From: Brucella oryzae
GTDB taxonomy: Bacteria > Pseudomonadota > Alphaproteobacteria > Rhizobiales > Rhizobiaceae
Length of the DNA: 64,000 nt
Reading direction: 5' to 3'
Assembly: GCA_012103035.1 (NCBI GenBank)
Contig: JAAVLL010000001.1
Span: forward strand, 1,648,501 to 1,712,500
This document shows positions 39,834 through 50,290 of the stretch, piece after piece. Each line of letters begins with the position of its first letter. Positions within the stretch are counted from its first letter, which is position 1. The notes beneath the pieces were generated by a model. It was not told the DNA's origin. It was given only the letters and a program-made list of their open reading frames with translations, and did not search any database. The translations under genes were made by a program, and so were the position numbers.

Positions 39834-40691
39834 ATCCCGCCCCAGCGCCATTGCTTCGAGCTGCCGGTCGCCCGGCAGATAATCGAATCCTGCATCGATA
39901 AGCGATGAACTGTCTGCGACCAGATCGCCATAAAGCTGGTCGTAAAGCCACTTTACCCGCCACTGAAAGCAAGATTCGCATGAAGATCGGCGGAACAGGG
40001 ACAAGGCGTGAAGGCTTTCCCAAGGCTGCACGCAGCTTCGTCACGAGTTCTTTTGTGGAGCGCGGTTGCGGTTCGGCAAGGTGAAACACCCGCCCGGCAA
40101 CCTTTTGCGCAGGTGCTACGCTCAAAATGTCAGCGCACGCGCAACGTTCTCAAGCGATACGAAGCTGCGCCTGTTGTTTGCCAGACCGAAAGGCAGCGGC
40201 AATCCGCTATTGCAGAGCTTTATCAAAGCTTTGAGGTTCGCCCGCGCCCCGGGACCGTAAACGAGAACCGGGCGCGCGATGACGATCTCGATCCCGTTGA
40301 TTTCGCGCAGATCGGCTTCCGCCCTTGCCTTGGCGCGCCCGTAGTCGTCACGCGGTTTCAGCGGCATGTCCGGCGTCAGCGGCGACGGGTTTCCCACAAT
40401 CGTATAGATCGTGGATACAAACACGAAGCGCTTTACGCCGGCAGCCTTTGCCCTGGCGGCAAGGTCCACCGCCAGCCGATGATTGACCGCATCGAATGTA
40501 GCGGCATCCGGTCGTTCCGTTCCGGTGCGGTGAGCAAGTGCTGCACAATGGACAACGGTTTCCACACTGGAAAAGTCGGGATCAGACAGTTTATTGCGAG
40601 ATAGAGGCAGGACGTCATGCCCCTCCCCGGCCAGCATTTGCGTGAGAGCGCTTCCGACAAAGCCACCCGCCCCGGTAACGGCGATCTTCAT
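39831..40691 (-). CDS. NAD-dependent epimerase/dehydratase (frameshifted)
   Basis: An extended SDR protein of about 287 residues. The NAD-binding motif is MKIAVTGAGGFVGSALTQML; other marks are VVHCAALAHRTG, FVFVSTIYTIVGN and a YGRAKARAE active-site YxxxK. Three bases are missing: one near 40125 and two near 39955. Homologues act on nucleotide sugars, often UDP-galactose or related; the substrate here is not determined. It overlaps no neighbour and ends against the palindromic elements. Confidence 0.78.
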
Positions 40692-40693
40692 CC

Positions 40694-41445
40694 TCAGCGA
40701 TCCGGCTGTTCGCTGCCCGCCAGAACCTGTGCGGCAAGCGTGCGCGTGATGCGGCTTTTCTGCTCAAGTGCCGCCCGGTCGAGCTTGTCGACGATCTGGA
40801 TTGCGGACAGAAGCGAGCGCTCGATCCGGCTGACCAGATAGGCGACGACATGCGGCTCGACGCTCACCTGCCGGTCCGCGAAGAGCTTGTGAATGACGCC
40901 GGAAAGCAGCAGATCGTCCGGTTCTGAAATTTCCACGACGGTTGCGGCCTTGAGGCGTGAGGCAAGATCGGGAAGCTTTACGTTCCAGTTGGCGGGCCAC
41001 AGGCGGGACGTCATGAGCAGGGACGGCCCCAGCCCCTGCGCCGCATTCTGCCGAACACTGTTGATAAGATGGAAAAGCCCGGTTTCATCAAAGGTGCAGC
41101 ACCGATATCATCGATCAGCACCGGATATTCGGCAGCGCCGTTCACGACTTCCTCGGTAATATTCGTGGGGTCTACCAGAAGCGCGCCCGTCCCTGCGCGC
41201 CAGATTTCTGCCAGATGCGTCTTGCCCGATCCTGTCGGCCCAGCAAGGATCGTAACAGGCGACAGCCAGTTCGGCCAGCGATCGATAAGATCGACGGCGG
41301 CACGGTTGGAGTCCGTGACGATCATGTCTTCCCGATGATAACCGGGCTGATGCTCGAGATTCAACGGAATCTGGCGCGGTGCCTCACGCATCGCGGCCTC
41401 CTGCAAATCCGTTCCAAATCCTGCCCGGTTACGACCCAGTCTCAT
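40694..41445 (-). CDS. hdaA: DnaA-related regulatory protein HdaA (frameshifted)
   Basis: A DnaA-type AAA+ protein of about 250 residues without the DNA-binding domain IV, so it is the Hda/HdaA type that promotes ATP hydrolysis by DnaA after initiation. The N-terminal clamp-binding segment is APRQIPLNLEHQPGY. Walker A is LAGPTGSGKTHLAEIW and Walker B is VLIDDIGAA. One T is missing near 41092. It starts four bases inside the end of the permease gene, as usual in alphaproteobacteria. Confidence 0.88.
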
Positions 41446-42683
41446 TTCTCTTTGTCCGCATTCTCGCCCGCCTCAATCAGCGGCCCGGCATCGGGGTTCG
41501 GCTGATGGTAGGCAGGATCATACATCGGTGAGTGGAGATAGCTATTCAATGCGAACCGCACAAGCACCCCGACGGCGGCTGCGGCGGGCACTGCAACCAG
41601 CATTCCGGTGAAGCCGAACAGCGAACCGAAGGCGAAAAGAGCGAACATAAGCCAGACCGGATGCAGACCCACGGACGAACCGACGAGCTTCGGCTGGAGG
41701 ATGTTGCCTTCCACGAACTGGCCAAGGAAAAACACACCTGCAACGGCACAGATCATGATCCAGTCAGGCCAGAACTGGACCAGCGCCACACCGATGGCGA
41801 GCGCCAGACCGACAAAGGAACCGATATAGGGAATAAAGCTGATGAGACCGGCGAAAAAGCCGATCAACAGGCCGAAATTGAGCCCGGTCAAAGTGAGGCC
41901 GATGGCGTAATAGGTTCCCAGAATGAGGCAGAGCGTTCCCTGCCCGCGAATGAAACCGGCAACGGCGGCATTCATCTCAGCGGCGATGCGGCGGACAGTG
42001 TGAAGCTGGCGGCGCGGCACCCATGAATCGATGCTCGAGACCATGCGGTCCCAGTCCAGAAGCATGTAGAACGCAACCACCGGAGTGACGACGAAAAGCC
42101 CCGCAATATCGATCAGCGATTTCCCCGAATTCCACAGGGACTGGAGCAAGGTCGACAGGAAACCGGCGCCCTGCTGGAGCAGCGAACTCAGATTTTGCTG
42201 AATGACGGAACTGTCAATGCCGATATATTTCTTCAACCATTGCGAATCCTCATTCGCCAGCAGCGACTGCAATTGGGTAATGTATTCGGGAATTTTGGAA
42301 ATGAAATCCGCGAGCTGCGTTGCCAGAATCGGCACGACGATCATCAGACCGAGGATCAGCGCCATCAGGAAGATGAGCAGAATGACGATCGTGGCAGCAA
42401 GCCGTGAGAGGCCGAGACGTTCCAGCCTGTCGGCGACAGGGTCGAGGAAATAGGCCAGCGCCATGCCAGCAACAAACGGCAGCAGGACCGAACTGAAGAC
42501 GATCAGGAACAGGACAAAGACCGCGACGGTCCCCGTCCAGAACATCGCCTGACGGCGGACCGAGGAACCGGTCAGCCCACCGACTTCCACATTGACGTGA
42601 ATGTCGCCATCGCGAACCTTCGCGTCCGATTGACGGATCGTTCGGCTGGCGGTGGTGCGCGCGGGTGTCGGTTTCTTGGCCAT
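41442..42683 (-). CDS. AI-2E family transporter (PerM-like permease)
   Basis: An intact membrane protein of 413 residues with several spans (AMFWTGTVAVFVLFLIVF, LAATIVILLIFLMALILGL, FGSLFGFTGMLVAVPAAAAV) and the family signature VEGNILQPKLVGSSVGLHPV. Its end overlaps hdaA by four bases, forming the conserved permease-hdaA pair next to purMN. Substrate unknown. Confidence 0.88.
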   Translation of the reverse strand: MAKKPTPARTTASRTIRQSDAKVRDGDIHVNVEVGGLTGSSVRRQAMFWTGTVAVFVLFLIVFSSVLLPFVAGMALAYFLDPVADRLERLGLSRLAATIVILLIFLMALILGLMIVVPILATQLADFISKIPEYITQLQSLLANEDSQWLKKYIGIDSSVIQQNLSSLLQQGAGFLSTLLQSLWNSGKSLIDIAGLFVVTPVVAFYMLLDWDRMVSSIDSWVPRRQLHTVRRIAAEMNAAVAGFIRGQGTLCLILGTYYAIGLTLTGLNFGLLIGFFAGLISFIPYIGSFVGLALAIGVALVQFWPDWIMICAVAGVFFLGQFVEGNILQPKLVGSSVGLHPVWLMFALFAFGSLFGFTGMLVAVPAAAAVGVLVRFALNSYLHSPMYDPAYHQPNPDAGPLIEAGENADKEK

Positions 42684-43042
42684 GGGCGTCCGTTTTAAAG
42701 AAAAACTATTGGATAAGCCTGTCCTGATAGCAGAACGGCGTTACGGATATCTTATTGCAGTCGGGAACAAGTTAGAACGGTTGCCAAGGATTGCAATGTC
42801 TGTGCGAAAGCCTGACGAAACACAACCTTCTATCGCAAGAAGAATGATCCATCATGTTTCCAGGTGGAATCCTGCGCTATTTTACGCTTTTCGGGCCTTC
42901 TGGCCTTGCGGGCAGCGCCGTCTCGTGTCATTGCGCGCACATTCTCTGTTTATCGCATTTTCTCAAGCAAAACCGTTACACGCTTTTGCCGAAAATGCAT
43001 TAGACAACTGCGTGGATAAGCGCCCAGTTTCAGGAGCAGGCC
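42684..43042. other. intergenic region upstream of purM
   Basis: No gene is seen. It holds the divergent promoters of purM and the permease, and a palindromic element at 42955-42998. TTTCAGGAGCAGG just before 43043 is the purM ribosome site. Confidence 0.45.
42955..42998. repeat. two-step palindromic element
   Basis: Outer GCATTTTC (42955-42962) / GAAAATGC (42991-42998) and inner GCAAAA (42967-42972) / TTTTGC (42984-42989). Same design as 12213-12258. Confidence 0.65.
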
Positions 43043-44144
43043 ATGACCATGGAAAACAAGCCCGCCAATAAGCCCGCCGACAAGTCTGCTGCCCATAATG
43101 GCCTGACCTATGCGCAGGCTGGTGTCGACATCGATGCCGGTAACCTGATGGTCGAGAAGATCAAGCCGCTCGTGCGCTCCACGCGCCGCCCCGGAGCTGA
43201 CGGGGAAATCGGCGGCTTTGGCGGCCTGTTCGACCTCAAGGCTGCCGGCTTCAAGGACCCGGTGCTCGTTGCCGCCAATGACGGTGTCGGCACCAAGTTG
43301 AAGATCGCCATCGATGCCGACAAGCACGATACGGTGGGCATCGATCTGGTTGCCATGTGCGTCAATGATCTCGTCGTTCAGGGTGCTGAACCGCTTTTCT
43401 TCCTCGACTATTTTGCGACCGGCAAGCTTTCGCCGGATCAGGGTGTCGATATCGTTGCGGGCATTGCCGAAGGATGCAGGCAGGCCGGTTGCGCGCTGAT
43501 CGGCGGTGAAACCGCTGAAATGCCCGGCATGTATCGCGACGGTGATTACGATCTTGCCGGTTTCGCGGTTGGTGCTGCCGAACGCGACCGTCTGCTGCCG
43601 CGTGGCGACGTTGCCGAAGGTGATGTCATACTCGGCCTTGCCTCCTCCGGCGTCCATTCCAACGGATTTTCTCTGGTGCGCCGCATCGTCGAACTCTCCG
43701 GCCTCAGCTGGAAGTCCGATGCACCGTTCCAGCCGGGCGCGACGCTCGGTGAAGCGCTGCTCACCCCGACACGTATTTATGTGAAGCCTCTTCTTGCCGC
43801 GATCCGCGCTTCGGACGGTATCAAGGCGCTGGCGCACATTACCGGTGGCGGTTTTCCCGACAATATTCCGCGCGTCCTGCCGGAAGGTCTTGCCGCCGAA
43901 ATCGACCTCGCGTCGATTGCCGTTCCGCCGGTCTTTTCCTGGCTTGCCAAGACGGGCGGCGTCGAGCCAACCGAAATGCTGCGCACCTTCAATTGCGGCA
44001 TCGGCATGATTGCCGTCGTGAAGCCTGAAAAGTGGAGGAAGTTCTGGCTGCCCTTGCCGCTGAAGGCGAAAAGGTTGTCACGCTCGGCCGGATGGTGAAG
44101 CGCGAAAAGACGGCGTCGTCTACAAGGGCGCGCTTTCGCTATGA
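43043..44144 (+). CDS. purM: phosphoribosylformylglycinamidine cyclo-ligase (frameshifted)
   Basis: AIR synthetase, fifth step of purine synthesis. Key stretches are [56 protein letters not shown] and [20 protein letters not shown]. Two one-base losses lie near 44031 (after VVKPEK) and 44108. The repaired length is 367 residues. The end KGALSL and stop TGA 44142-44144 overlap the purN ATG, so the two are translationally coupled. Confidence 0.93.
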
Positions 44145-44758
44145 GCCGCAAGCGGGTCGTCATCTTCATCTCCGGCGGCGGCTCCAATATGGAGGCGCTG
44201 ATCCGCGCCGCTGAAGTCGCCGATTTTCCGGCGGAAGTGGTGGCGGTCTTTTCCGACAAGGCGGAAGCTGGCGGCCTTGCCAAGGCGAAGGCTGCCGGTA
44301 TTGCGACACAGGTTTTCAAGCGCAAGGACTTTGCCTCGAAGGATGAGCATGAAGATGCCATTCTGGAGGCGCTCGCCGCCTTGAAGCCGGATATCATCTG
44401 CCTTGCCGGTTACATGCGCCTTCTGTCGGGCCGCTTCATTCTTCCCTATGAAGGCCGCATTCTCAACATTCACCCTTCCCTGCTGCCGCTTTTCCCCGGA
44501 CTGCATACCCATCAGCGGGCACTGGATGCAGGCATGAAAGTCGCAGGCTGCACCGTTCATCTTGTAACGGAAGGGATGGATGAAGGCCCCATTCTGGCAC
44601 AGGCGGCAGTGCCCGTACTCGCTGGCGATGATGCGGAAGCGCTTGCGGCCCGCGTTCTGAAAGCCGAGCATCGGCTCTATGCCTTGGCGCTCGCCAGATT
44701 TGCCCGCGAACAAAGCGGTCCCGCGGATGTCACCGATGTAATGGTTCTGAGCGCCTGA
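44141..44758 (+). CDS. purN: phosphoribosylglycinamide formyltransferase
   Basis: An intact enzyme of 205 residues that transfers a formyl group from 10-formyl-THF to GAR. The phosphate-binding start is VVIFISGGGSNMEALI. The catalytic NIHPSLLPLFPGLHTHQRAL carries the essential Asn and His, and VHLVTEGMDEGPILAQ carries the Asp. ATGA overlap with purM. Confidence 0.96.
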   Translation: MSRKRVVIFISGGGSNMEALIRAAEVADFPAEVVAVFSDKAEAGGLAKAKAAGIATQVFKRKDFASKDEHEDAILEALAALKPDIICLAGYMRLLSGRFILPYEGRILNIHPSLLPLFPGLHTHQRALDAGMKVAGCTVHLVTEGMDEGPILAQAAVPVLAGDDAEALAARVLKAEHRLYALALARFAREQSGPADVTDVMVLSA

Positions 44759-44917
44759 CAGCGCGCGACAAATTCATCACACCCCAAGTTTTTGTTAATA
44801 AAACTTTAATTTCCCGCAAAAGCTCTAATTGCCCATCGTAACGGAACTTGCTTCGGCAAATCTCGTTAAGAGACGTATTAGCGTCTCTTTCAATATGTTT
44901 TAGAAGAGGACAAGGAC

Positions 44918-45442
44918 ATGTCTCTCCGTTTTTCGACTTCCTTCCTTTCGGCAATGGCCGTGGTTTCCGGCATTGCGGTCACGGCTCCAGCCGTCGCCGC
45001 TGACTTCGTAGCTCCTCCCGCTTCAGGTCGCACCCAGCCGCGTTCGGAAGTCGGTATGCTGTCCTGCGATATTTCTCCTGCCATCGGCGTCATCATCGGT
45101 AGCCAGCAGGATGTGGATTGCGTATTCAGACCCGCCCGTGGACGTGGTCCGCTTGAACATTATACCGGGACGATTACCAAACTCGGAGTCGATGTCGGCT
45201 TCATCAATGGCGGTCGTGTTGCCTGGGCCGTGTGGGCTCCGTCCGTTCGCCCCGAGGGCGCTCTTCAAGGCGGCTATGTCGGCGCATCCGCCAATGCAGC
45301 CATCGGCGTCGGCTTCGGCACCAACATCCTGACCGGCGGTTCGTGGAAGACGATTTCGTTGCAGCCGATTTCCCTTCAGGGCCAGCGCGGCCTGAATGCA
45401 GCTGTCGGCGTTTCCAAGCTGAAACTGCGTTACGCTGGCTAA
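44918..45442 (+). CDS. DUF992 domain-containing secreted protein
   Basis: An intact protein of 174 residues. The signal peptide is LSAMAVVSGIAVTAPAVAAD. The DUF992 body shows SEVGMLSCDISPAIGVIIGS, CVFRPARGRGPLEHYTGTIT and LGVDVGFINGGRVAWAVWAP. Two cysteines probably form a disulphide. Function unknown. A very strong stem-loop follows. Confidence 0.85.
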   Translation: MSLRFSTSFLSAMAVVSGIAVTAPAVAADFVAPPASGRTQPRSEVGMLSCDISPAIGVIIGSQQDVDCVFRPARGRGPLEHYTGTITKLGVDVGFINGGRVAWAVWAPSVRPEGALQGGYVGASANAAIGVGFGTNILTGGSWKTISLQPISLQGQRGLNAAVGVSKLKLRYAG

Positions 45443-45454
45443 CGAGCCCAAAAT

Positions 45455-45503
45455 CAACAACGCCCGGCGCATATATAGTTTATATATGCGCCGGGCGTTG
45501 TTG
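45455..45503. terminator. perfect 23-bp stem-loop, bidirectional terminator
   Basis: The left arm 45455-45477 (starting CAACAACGCCCGGCGC) and right arm 45481-45503 (ending GCCGGGCGTTGTTG) are exact complements with a three-base loop. It lies between the convergent DUF992 and molybdopterin oxidoreductase genes. Confidence 0.9.
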
Positions 45504-45512
45504 GATAAATAT

Positions 45513-47626
45513 TTATGCGCTCAATTTGCGAATCCAGATCTTGGTGTCATGCACGGCCAGTCCGCCATAAGGAGCGGCAGGTTCGGCGCCGATCAGGATG
45601 TTGATCCCTCGCCGCGCTCGAATGCGGAATTCGGGAAAATGCCCTCCGACACGACGACCCCGCGTTTTTGACCGGCGCGCAGAACCGCATGAAGCACCAG
45701 TTCGCCACGATGATTGCCGATCTCGATCCGCTCGCCATCCTCGATGCCAAGCTCTGCCGCATCGTCGGGATGGATAAGCAATTCGGGCCGGATTTCCTTG
45801 GCAAGCGATGTCGGCGTTTCGGCAAAGGTGGAGTTCAGGAAGTTATGCGCCGGTGAGGTGGTCATGCGGAAGGGATGCTCGGCATCCGCCGTTTCGATCA
45901 CGTCCCAATAATCCGGAAACTCGGGGATCGACTGGAAAGCACCTTGAAGGCCCATGACTTCCGGCGGCTTGTTCGGCGACGGCTTCGTCCAGTCGGGACG
46001 GAAGCGGAATTTGCCGTCCGGCCATTTGAAGCCATTGATATAATGCGCCTCTTCAAACGGCGGCTGCAGATCGACAAACCGCCTTTCCTTCAATTCATCG
46101 AATTGCGGCAGATCGCTGTTGGCGTTCATATTGTCGATCAGCGTGCGCTCGTCCAGATCAAAGCCCGGCAGATGGCCGACACCGAGACGTTTGGCCAGTT
46201 CGTTGATGACGAAGATATTGGGACGCGCATCGGCCAAAGGCTCGATCAACTTCGGTCCTAGAACCACATGCTGCTGTCCACCGGCGCGATAGATATCGTC
46301 ATGCTCAAGAAATGTCGTCGCGGGCAGGACGACATCGGCCATCCTGGCTGTATCGGTCATGAACTGTTCGTGCACGGCGACGAACAGATCCTCGCGCGCG
46401 AAACCTTTGCGCACCAGCCGCTGTTCCGGCGTGACATTCGCCGGATTGGTGTTCTGGATCAGCATGGCCATGACGGGCGGCCCGCCATAAAGCGCTTGCC
46501 GGTCGCCAGTCAGGATGCGTCCGATCTTCGACTGATCGAGAAAGCGCAGACCGACATCCTGCATGACGCGGCCTTCGATCTCGCGCTTGTCCATCTTGAA
46601 GATGCCGGAATTGGAATGGAACGCCCCGCCGCCTTCATAGAGGAAAGCGCCGGTGACACAGGCAATCGAAGCGGCTGCGTGCATGTTGACCGCGCCGTTG
46701 CGCTGACGGGTGAAACCGTAGCCGAGGCGGAAATAGGTCCGCCTGGTCTTGCCGACGAGATGGGCGAATGCCTCGATCTCTTCGACCGACAGGCCGGTGA
46801 TTGCAGCGGCCCATTGCGGCGTGCGGGTCTGAAGATGCGCTTCAAGCCCCTTCGGATCGTCGGTATAGCGCTCCAGATAATCCCAGTCGGCCAAACCGTC
46901 ACGGAACAGCACATGCATGACGGCACAGGCAAAGGCGCCATCGGTGCCCGGTTTCAGCACGATGCCCATATCCGCCTGGCGGACGGTCGCATTGGCATAA
47001 ACATCGATCACGACGATCTTCGCGCCGCGTTCCTTGCGCGCGCGGACGGCATGGGTCATGACATTGACCTGCGTTGCGGCGGCGTTGGTGCCCCAGATCA
47101 CCACGACATCGGCTTTCGCCATTTCGCGCGGATCGGGACCGGTCAGGCTTCCCGTTCCGGCAAAATAGCCGGTCCAGGCCATATTGGTGCAGAAACTGTC
47201 GAACTGGTTGGAATAGCGCTTGGCAAAGCGCAGGCGATTGATCGAATCGCGCTGCACCAGTCCCATCGTGCCCGCATAGTAATACGGCCAGACGCTCTCG
47301 CTGCCATAGTCCTGCTCGGCTTTCAGAAAGCGTTCGGCAATGAGGTCGAGGGCCGCTTCCCATGAAGCCTGCTTCCATTGCCCCTCGCCTTTCGCACCGG
47401 CGCGCACCAGCGGATGCTTCAGGCGGTCGGGATGATACACACGCTCGGCATAGCGCGCAACCTTGGCGCAGATGACGCCAGCCGTATAGCTGTTGTCCTT
47501 CGCGCCGCGCACGCCGATGGTGCGCTCGTCGAGAATTTCGACATCGAGCGCGCAAGTTGACGGACAGTCGTGCGGGCAGGCCGAATGGCCGATCCTGATA
47601 TTTGAAATAGGAGCGTGCTGGTTCAT
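45513..47626 (-). CDS. molybdopterin-dependent oxidoreductase (frameshifted at 3' end)
   Basis: A member of the DMSO-reductase superfamily, about 704 residues. The N-terminal iron-sulphur motif is HSACPHDCPSTCALDVE with a fourth cysteine in AGVICAKVAR. The molybdopterin-binding parts include ADVVVIWGTNAAATQVNVMT and GLGYG-like RLGYGFTRQRNGAVNMHAAA. The C-terminal domain has ARMADVVLPATTFLEHDD and PDDAAELGIEDGERIEIGNH. One G is missing near 45602; the true end is IWIRKLSA at 45513. No signal peptide is seen, so it is probably cytoplasmic. The substrate is unknown; no partner subunits are adjacent. Confidence 0.85.
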
Positions 47627-47702
47627 ATCGCCGTTTTACTCCAAGCCACTTCTCACAGAAACGAATTTCTACCGGAAGATTATCGCTGTGACGAAATAAA
47701 TT

Positions 47703-48545
47703 TTACGCCAGACGGAGCGAAATCGCGCCCAAGACGATCAGTCCTGCAGCGAGGAAACGCGGCAGACCCACTTTTCTTTCAAGACCAATGCGGAAATGAG
47801 AACACCAAACAGGATCGCTGTTTCCCGCAATGCTGCAACCACGGCAATCGGCGCCATGGTCATGGCCCACAGCGCCAGACCGTAGGACCCAAGCGTCCCA
47901 ACCCCGCCGATCAATGCCGGGCGCCAGCGATTGCGCAGATAATGGAGGAACCGGTCAGGTTCGCGATAGAACGCCCAACCGGCGAGCGGTATTGCGTTCA
48001 TGAGAAAAGCCATAGCGTGTAGGACAATGGCTCGCCGGAAACACGGACGCCAAGACCATCAATGATCGTATAACTTGCGATGAAACCTGCATTTGCAAGT
48101 GCAAGCAAGGCGGTACGGCTTGAAGCGCCGTGATTTCTGCGTCGCGCATCAACTGCCATAGCAAGAACGCCGGAGCAGATCAGCACGATCCCGAGCCAGC
48201 TTTGCCAGCCCATGATTTCTCCCACCAGCGGCGCGCTTACCAGCGCCACGATCAAAGGCGGTGTACCGCGCATGATCGGATAGGCTTCACTCATATCGCC
48301 GGACTTATAGGCGGCGGCCACGAGCGACATATAGAAGGTCTGCGTGACCGTCGACAACAGCATGTAAACCCAGCTTTGCGGGTTGGGCAGCGGCAGAAAG
48401 GGTACGATGAAAAGAGCAATCAGCCCGGCGGCGCCCGTGACGCTGGCCGCACCGAAGAACTTGTCTCCACTCCCTTTACAATTGCGTTCCAGCTCGCGTG
48501 CAGGAACGCGCCGAAGAGGACGATCAGTAGGACGCCACCAGACAT
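47703..48545 (-). CDS. EamA/DMT family transporter (frameshifted)
   Basis: A drug/metabolite-type exporter of about 281 residues with roughly ten short membrane spans, such as VLLIVLFGAFLHASWNAIVK, AAGLIALFIVPFLPLPN, YPIMRGTPPLIVALVSAPLV and GTLGSYGLALWAMTMAPIAV. EamA pattern: two repeated halves. Three one-base losses lie near 48472, 48005 and 47775. Substrate not predictable. Confidence 0.8.
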
Positions 48546-48683
48546 TTCGGGACTCGACTCAAAGGTAGGAGCGGATATTAAAGGTTGTATGTCACATTTG
48601 TGACAGCAGGGATACCGGGGTATTTTTGCCTTTCGCTATCGCCCCTCTTGCCGAAAACAGACCGGCATGAAACAAGCGCAGCC

Positions 48684-49555
48684 ATGAATTATCGTCACGC
48701 CTATCACGCCGGAAATTTTGCGGATGTCGTCAAGCACGTCATCCTGACGCGCCTTGTCGAATATCTGAAACGCAAGGAGCAGGCCTTTCGCGTCATCGAC
48801 ACCCATGCAGGCATTGGCCTCTATGACCTGAAAGGTATCGAGGCAGGCAAGACCGGCGAATGGACCGGCGGCATCGACCGCATCATGGACGCGGTGAAGA
48901 AAGACCAGATCGAGCAGCCCGTATTGGATTTGCTGGAGCCTTATCTCGCTGCCGTTCGCGCCGTCAATGACGAAGACAGGCTTCGCCATTATCCGGGATC
49001 GCCCCTGCTTATCCGGCATTTGCTGCGCAAGCAGGACCGTCTGTCTGCGTTGGAACTGCACCCGCAGGACTCCACCAAACTGGCGAAACTATTCGACGGT
49101 GATTATCAGGTTCGGGTGACCGAGCTGGACGGCTGGCTGGCGCTTGGCGCTCATCTTCCGCCGAAGGAAAAACGCGGCATGGTGCTTGTCGACCCGCCTT
49201 TTGAAAAGGAAGGCGAATTTGATCGCCTTGTCGACGGCCTGGCCAAGGCACACAAACGCTTCGGCGGCGGTATTTATGCGCTGTGGTATCCGGTGAAGGA
49301 CCGCAAGGAAACGGAGCGATTCACCCGGCAGCTGCGAGAAACCGGCATTCCGAAGATCATGCAGATCGAGCTTGCGATTCGTGCGCCGTCCACCGAGCCG
49401 CGCCTCGACGGCACCGGCATGATTGTGGTCAATCCGCCCTATACACTTGAAAGTGAGATGCAAACCCTGCTTCCCTGCCTTACCAAGCTTCTGGCAGAGG
49501 AAAAGGGAGCAATTTCAGCATCAAGTGGGTACGCAGCGAGACGGATCGGACTTGA
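48684..49555 (+). CDS. rlmJ: 23S rRNA (adenine(2030)-N6)-methyltransferase (frameshifted)
   Basis: RlmJ methylates A2030 of 23S rRNA using SAM. The start MNYRHAYHAGNFADVVKHV is diagnostic. The catalytic DPPF-type motif is GMVLVDPPFEKEGEFD, and a later block is GTGMIVVNPPYTLESEM. One base is missing near 49512, and the repaired end SIKWVRSETDRT stops at TGA 49553-49555, for 290 residues. The next gene follows closely. Confidence 0.9.
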
Positions 49556-49649
49556 CCCGCGTGAATTGCTGACAGAAACTGCGCCTCAACGCTTCGACTA
49601 TCATAGATTTGAGCGGGTGCCAGCCCGCAATTTGGGACAGGACAGAGAT

Positions 49650-50116
49650 ATGCAACGAACCCTGGAACGTATCGGACAGTATTCACGCGCAGCCCTGTTT
49701 GCAGCGTCTGTCCTCCCCTGACGCTTGTCTCCGTACCGGCCAGTGCCGCCGACTATCTTGTTCCGGCTCCTGCGGGTGTTGCCGACGCAGGCGCGTGCAG
49801 CCAGCAGAGCGTTTTGCGTTCGGTGGTTTCCGATTTCGGCTATCAGGTACGTCATGTCCCGAACCTGCCGCAGGTCGGCATTTCGGCCATGAGCGATGTT
49901 CAGCTGACGCGCTATGAGCCGAAGACCAATCCGGCCCAGATCGAGCGCACCTATTGCAAGGCAACCGCCGTTCTGACCGACGGCCAGTATCGTTCAGTCT
50001 GGTATATGGTCGAAGAAGGTCAGGGCTTTGCCTCGATGGGCCGCAATGTCGAATTCTGCGTCGACGGTTTCGACCGCTGGTATGTGTATGACGCGAGCTG
50101 CCGCGTTCTTCGCTAG
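49650..50116 (+). CDS. secreted protein of unknown function (frameshifted)
   Basis: About 155 residues. Signal peptide AALFAASVLPLTLVSVPASA, then a mature domain with ACSQQSVLRSVVSDFGYQVR and YCKATAVLTDGQYRSVWYMV and several cysteines (AC, YC, EFCVD, ASCR), which suggests disulphides. One C is missing in a CCCC run near 49720. The stop TAG 50114-50116 is made by the start of a palindromic element. Common in Brucellaceae; function not known to me. Confidence 0.7.
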
Positions 50117-50258
50117 TGTCTGCTCCAAAAGTCGCCATGCCGGTCTGCAAATGGCAATTTGTCTGCGTTCCGGTGCTCACGTACCTTTAAGTACGCTCCG
50201 CTCCGGTACTCGAAAATCACCATTTTCGCCTCGGCCTGTCGCTTTTGATTCAGACACT
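50115..50258. repeat. 144-bp inverted-repeat element
   Basis: The ends AGTGTCTG (50115-50122) and CAGACACT (50251-50258) are exact inverted repeats and extend imperfectly inward (CCAAAAGTCG / CGCTTTTG). Inside is a smaller stem, GAAAAT-CACC-ATTTTC. It has no coding capacity and fills the gap between two genes, like a miniature mobile element. Confidence 0.7.
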
Positions 50259-50290
50259 GAAGCCTTGAGCAACGATTGAGTGGAGGGCAT

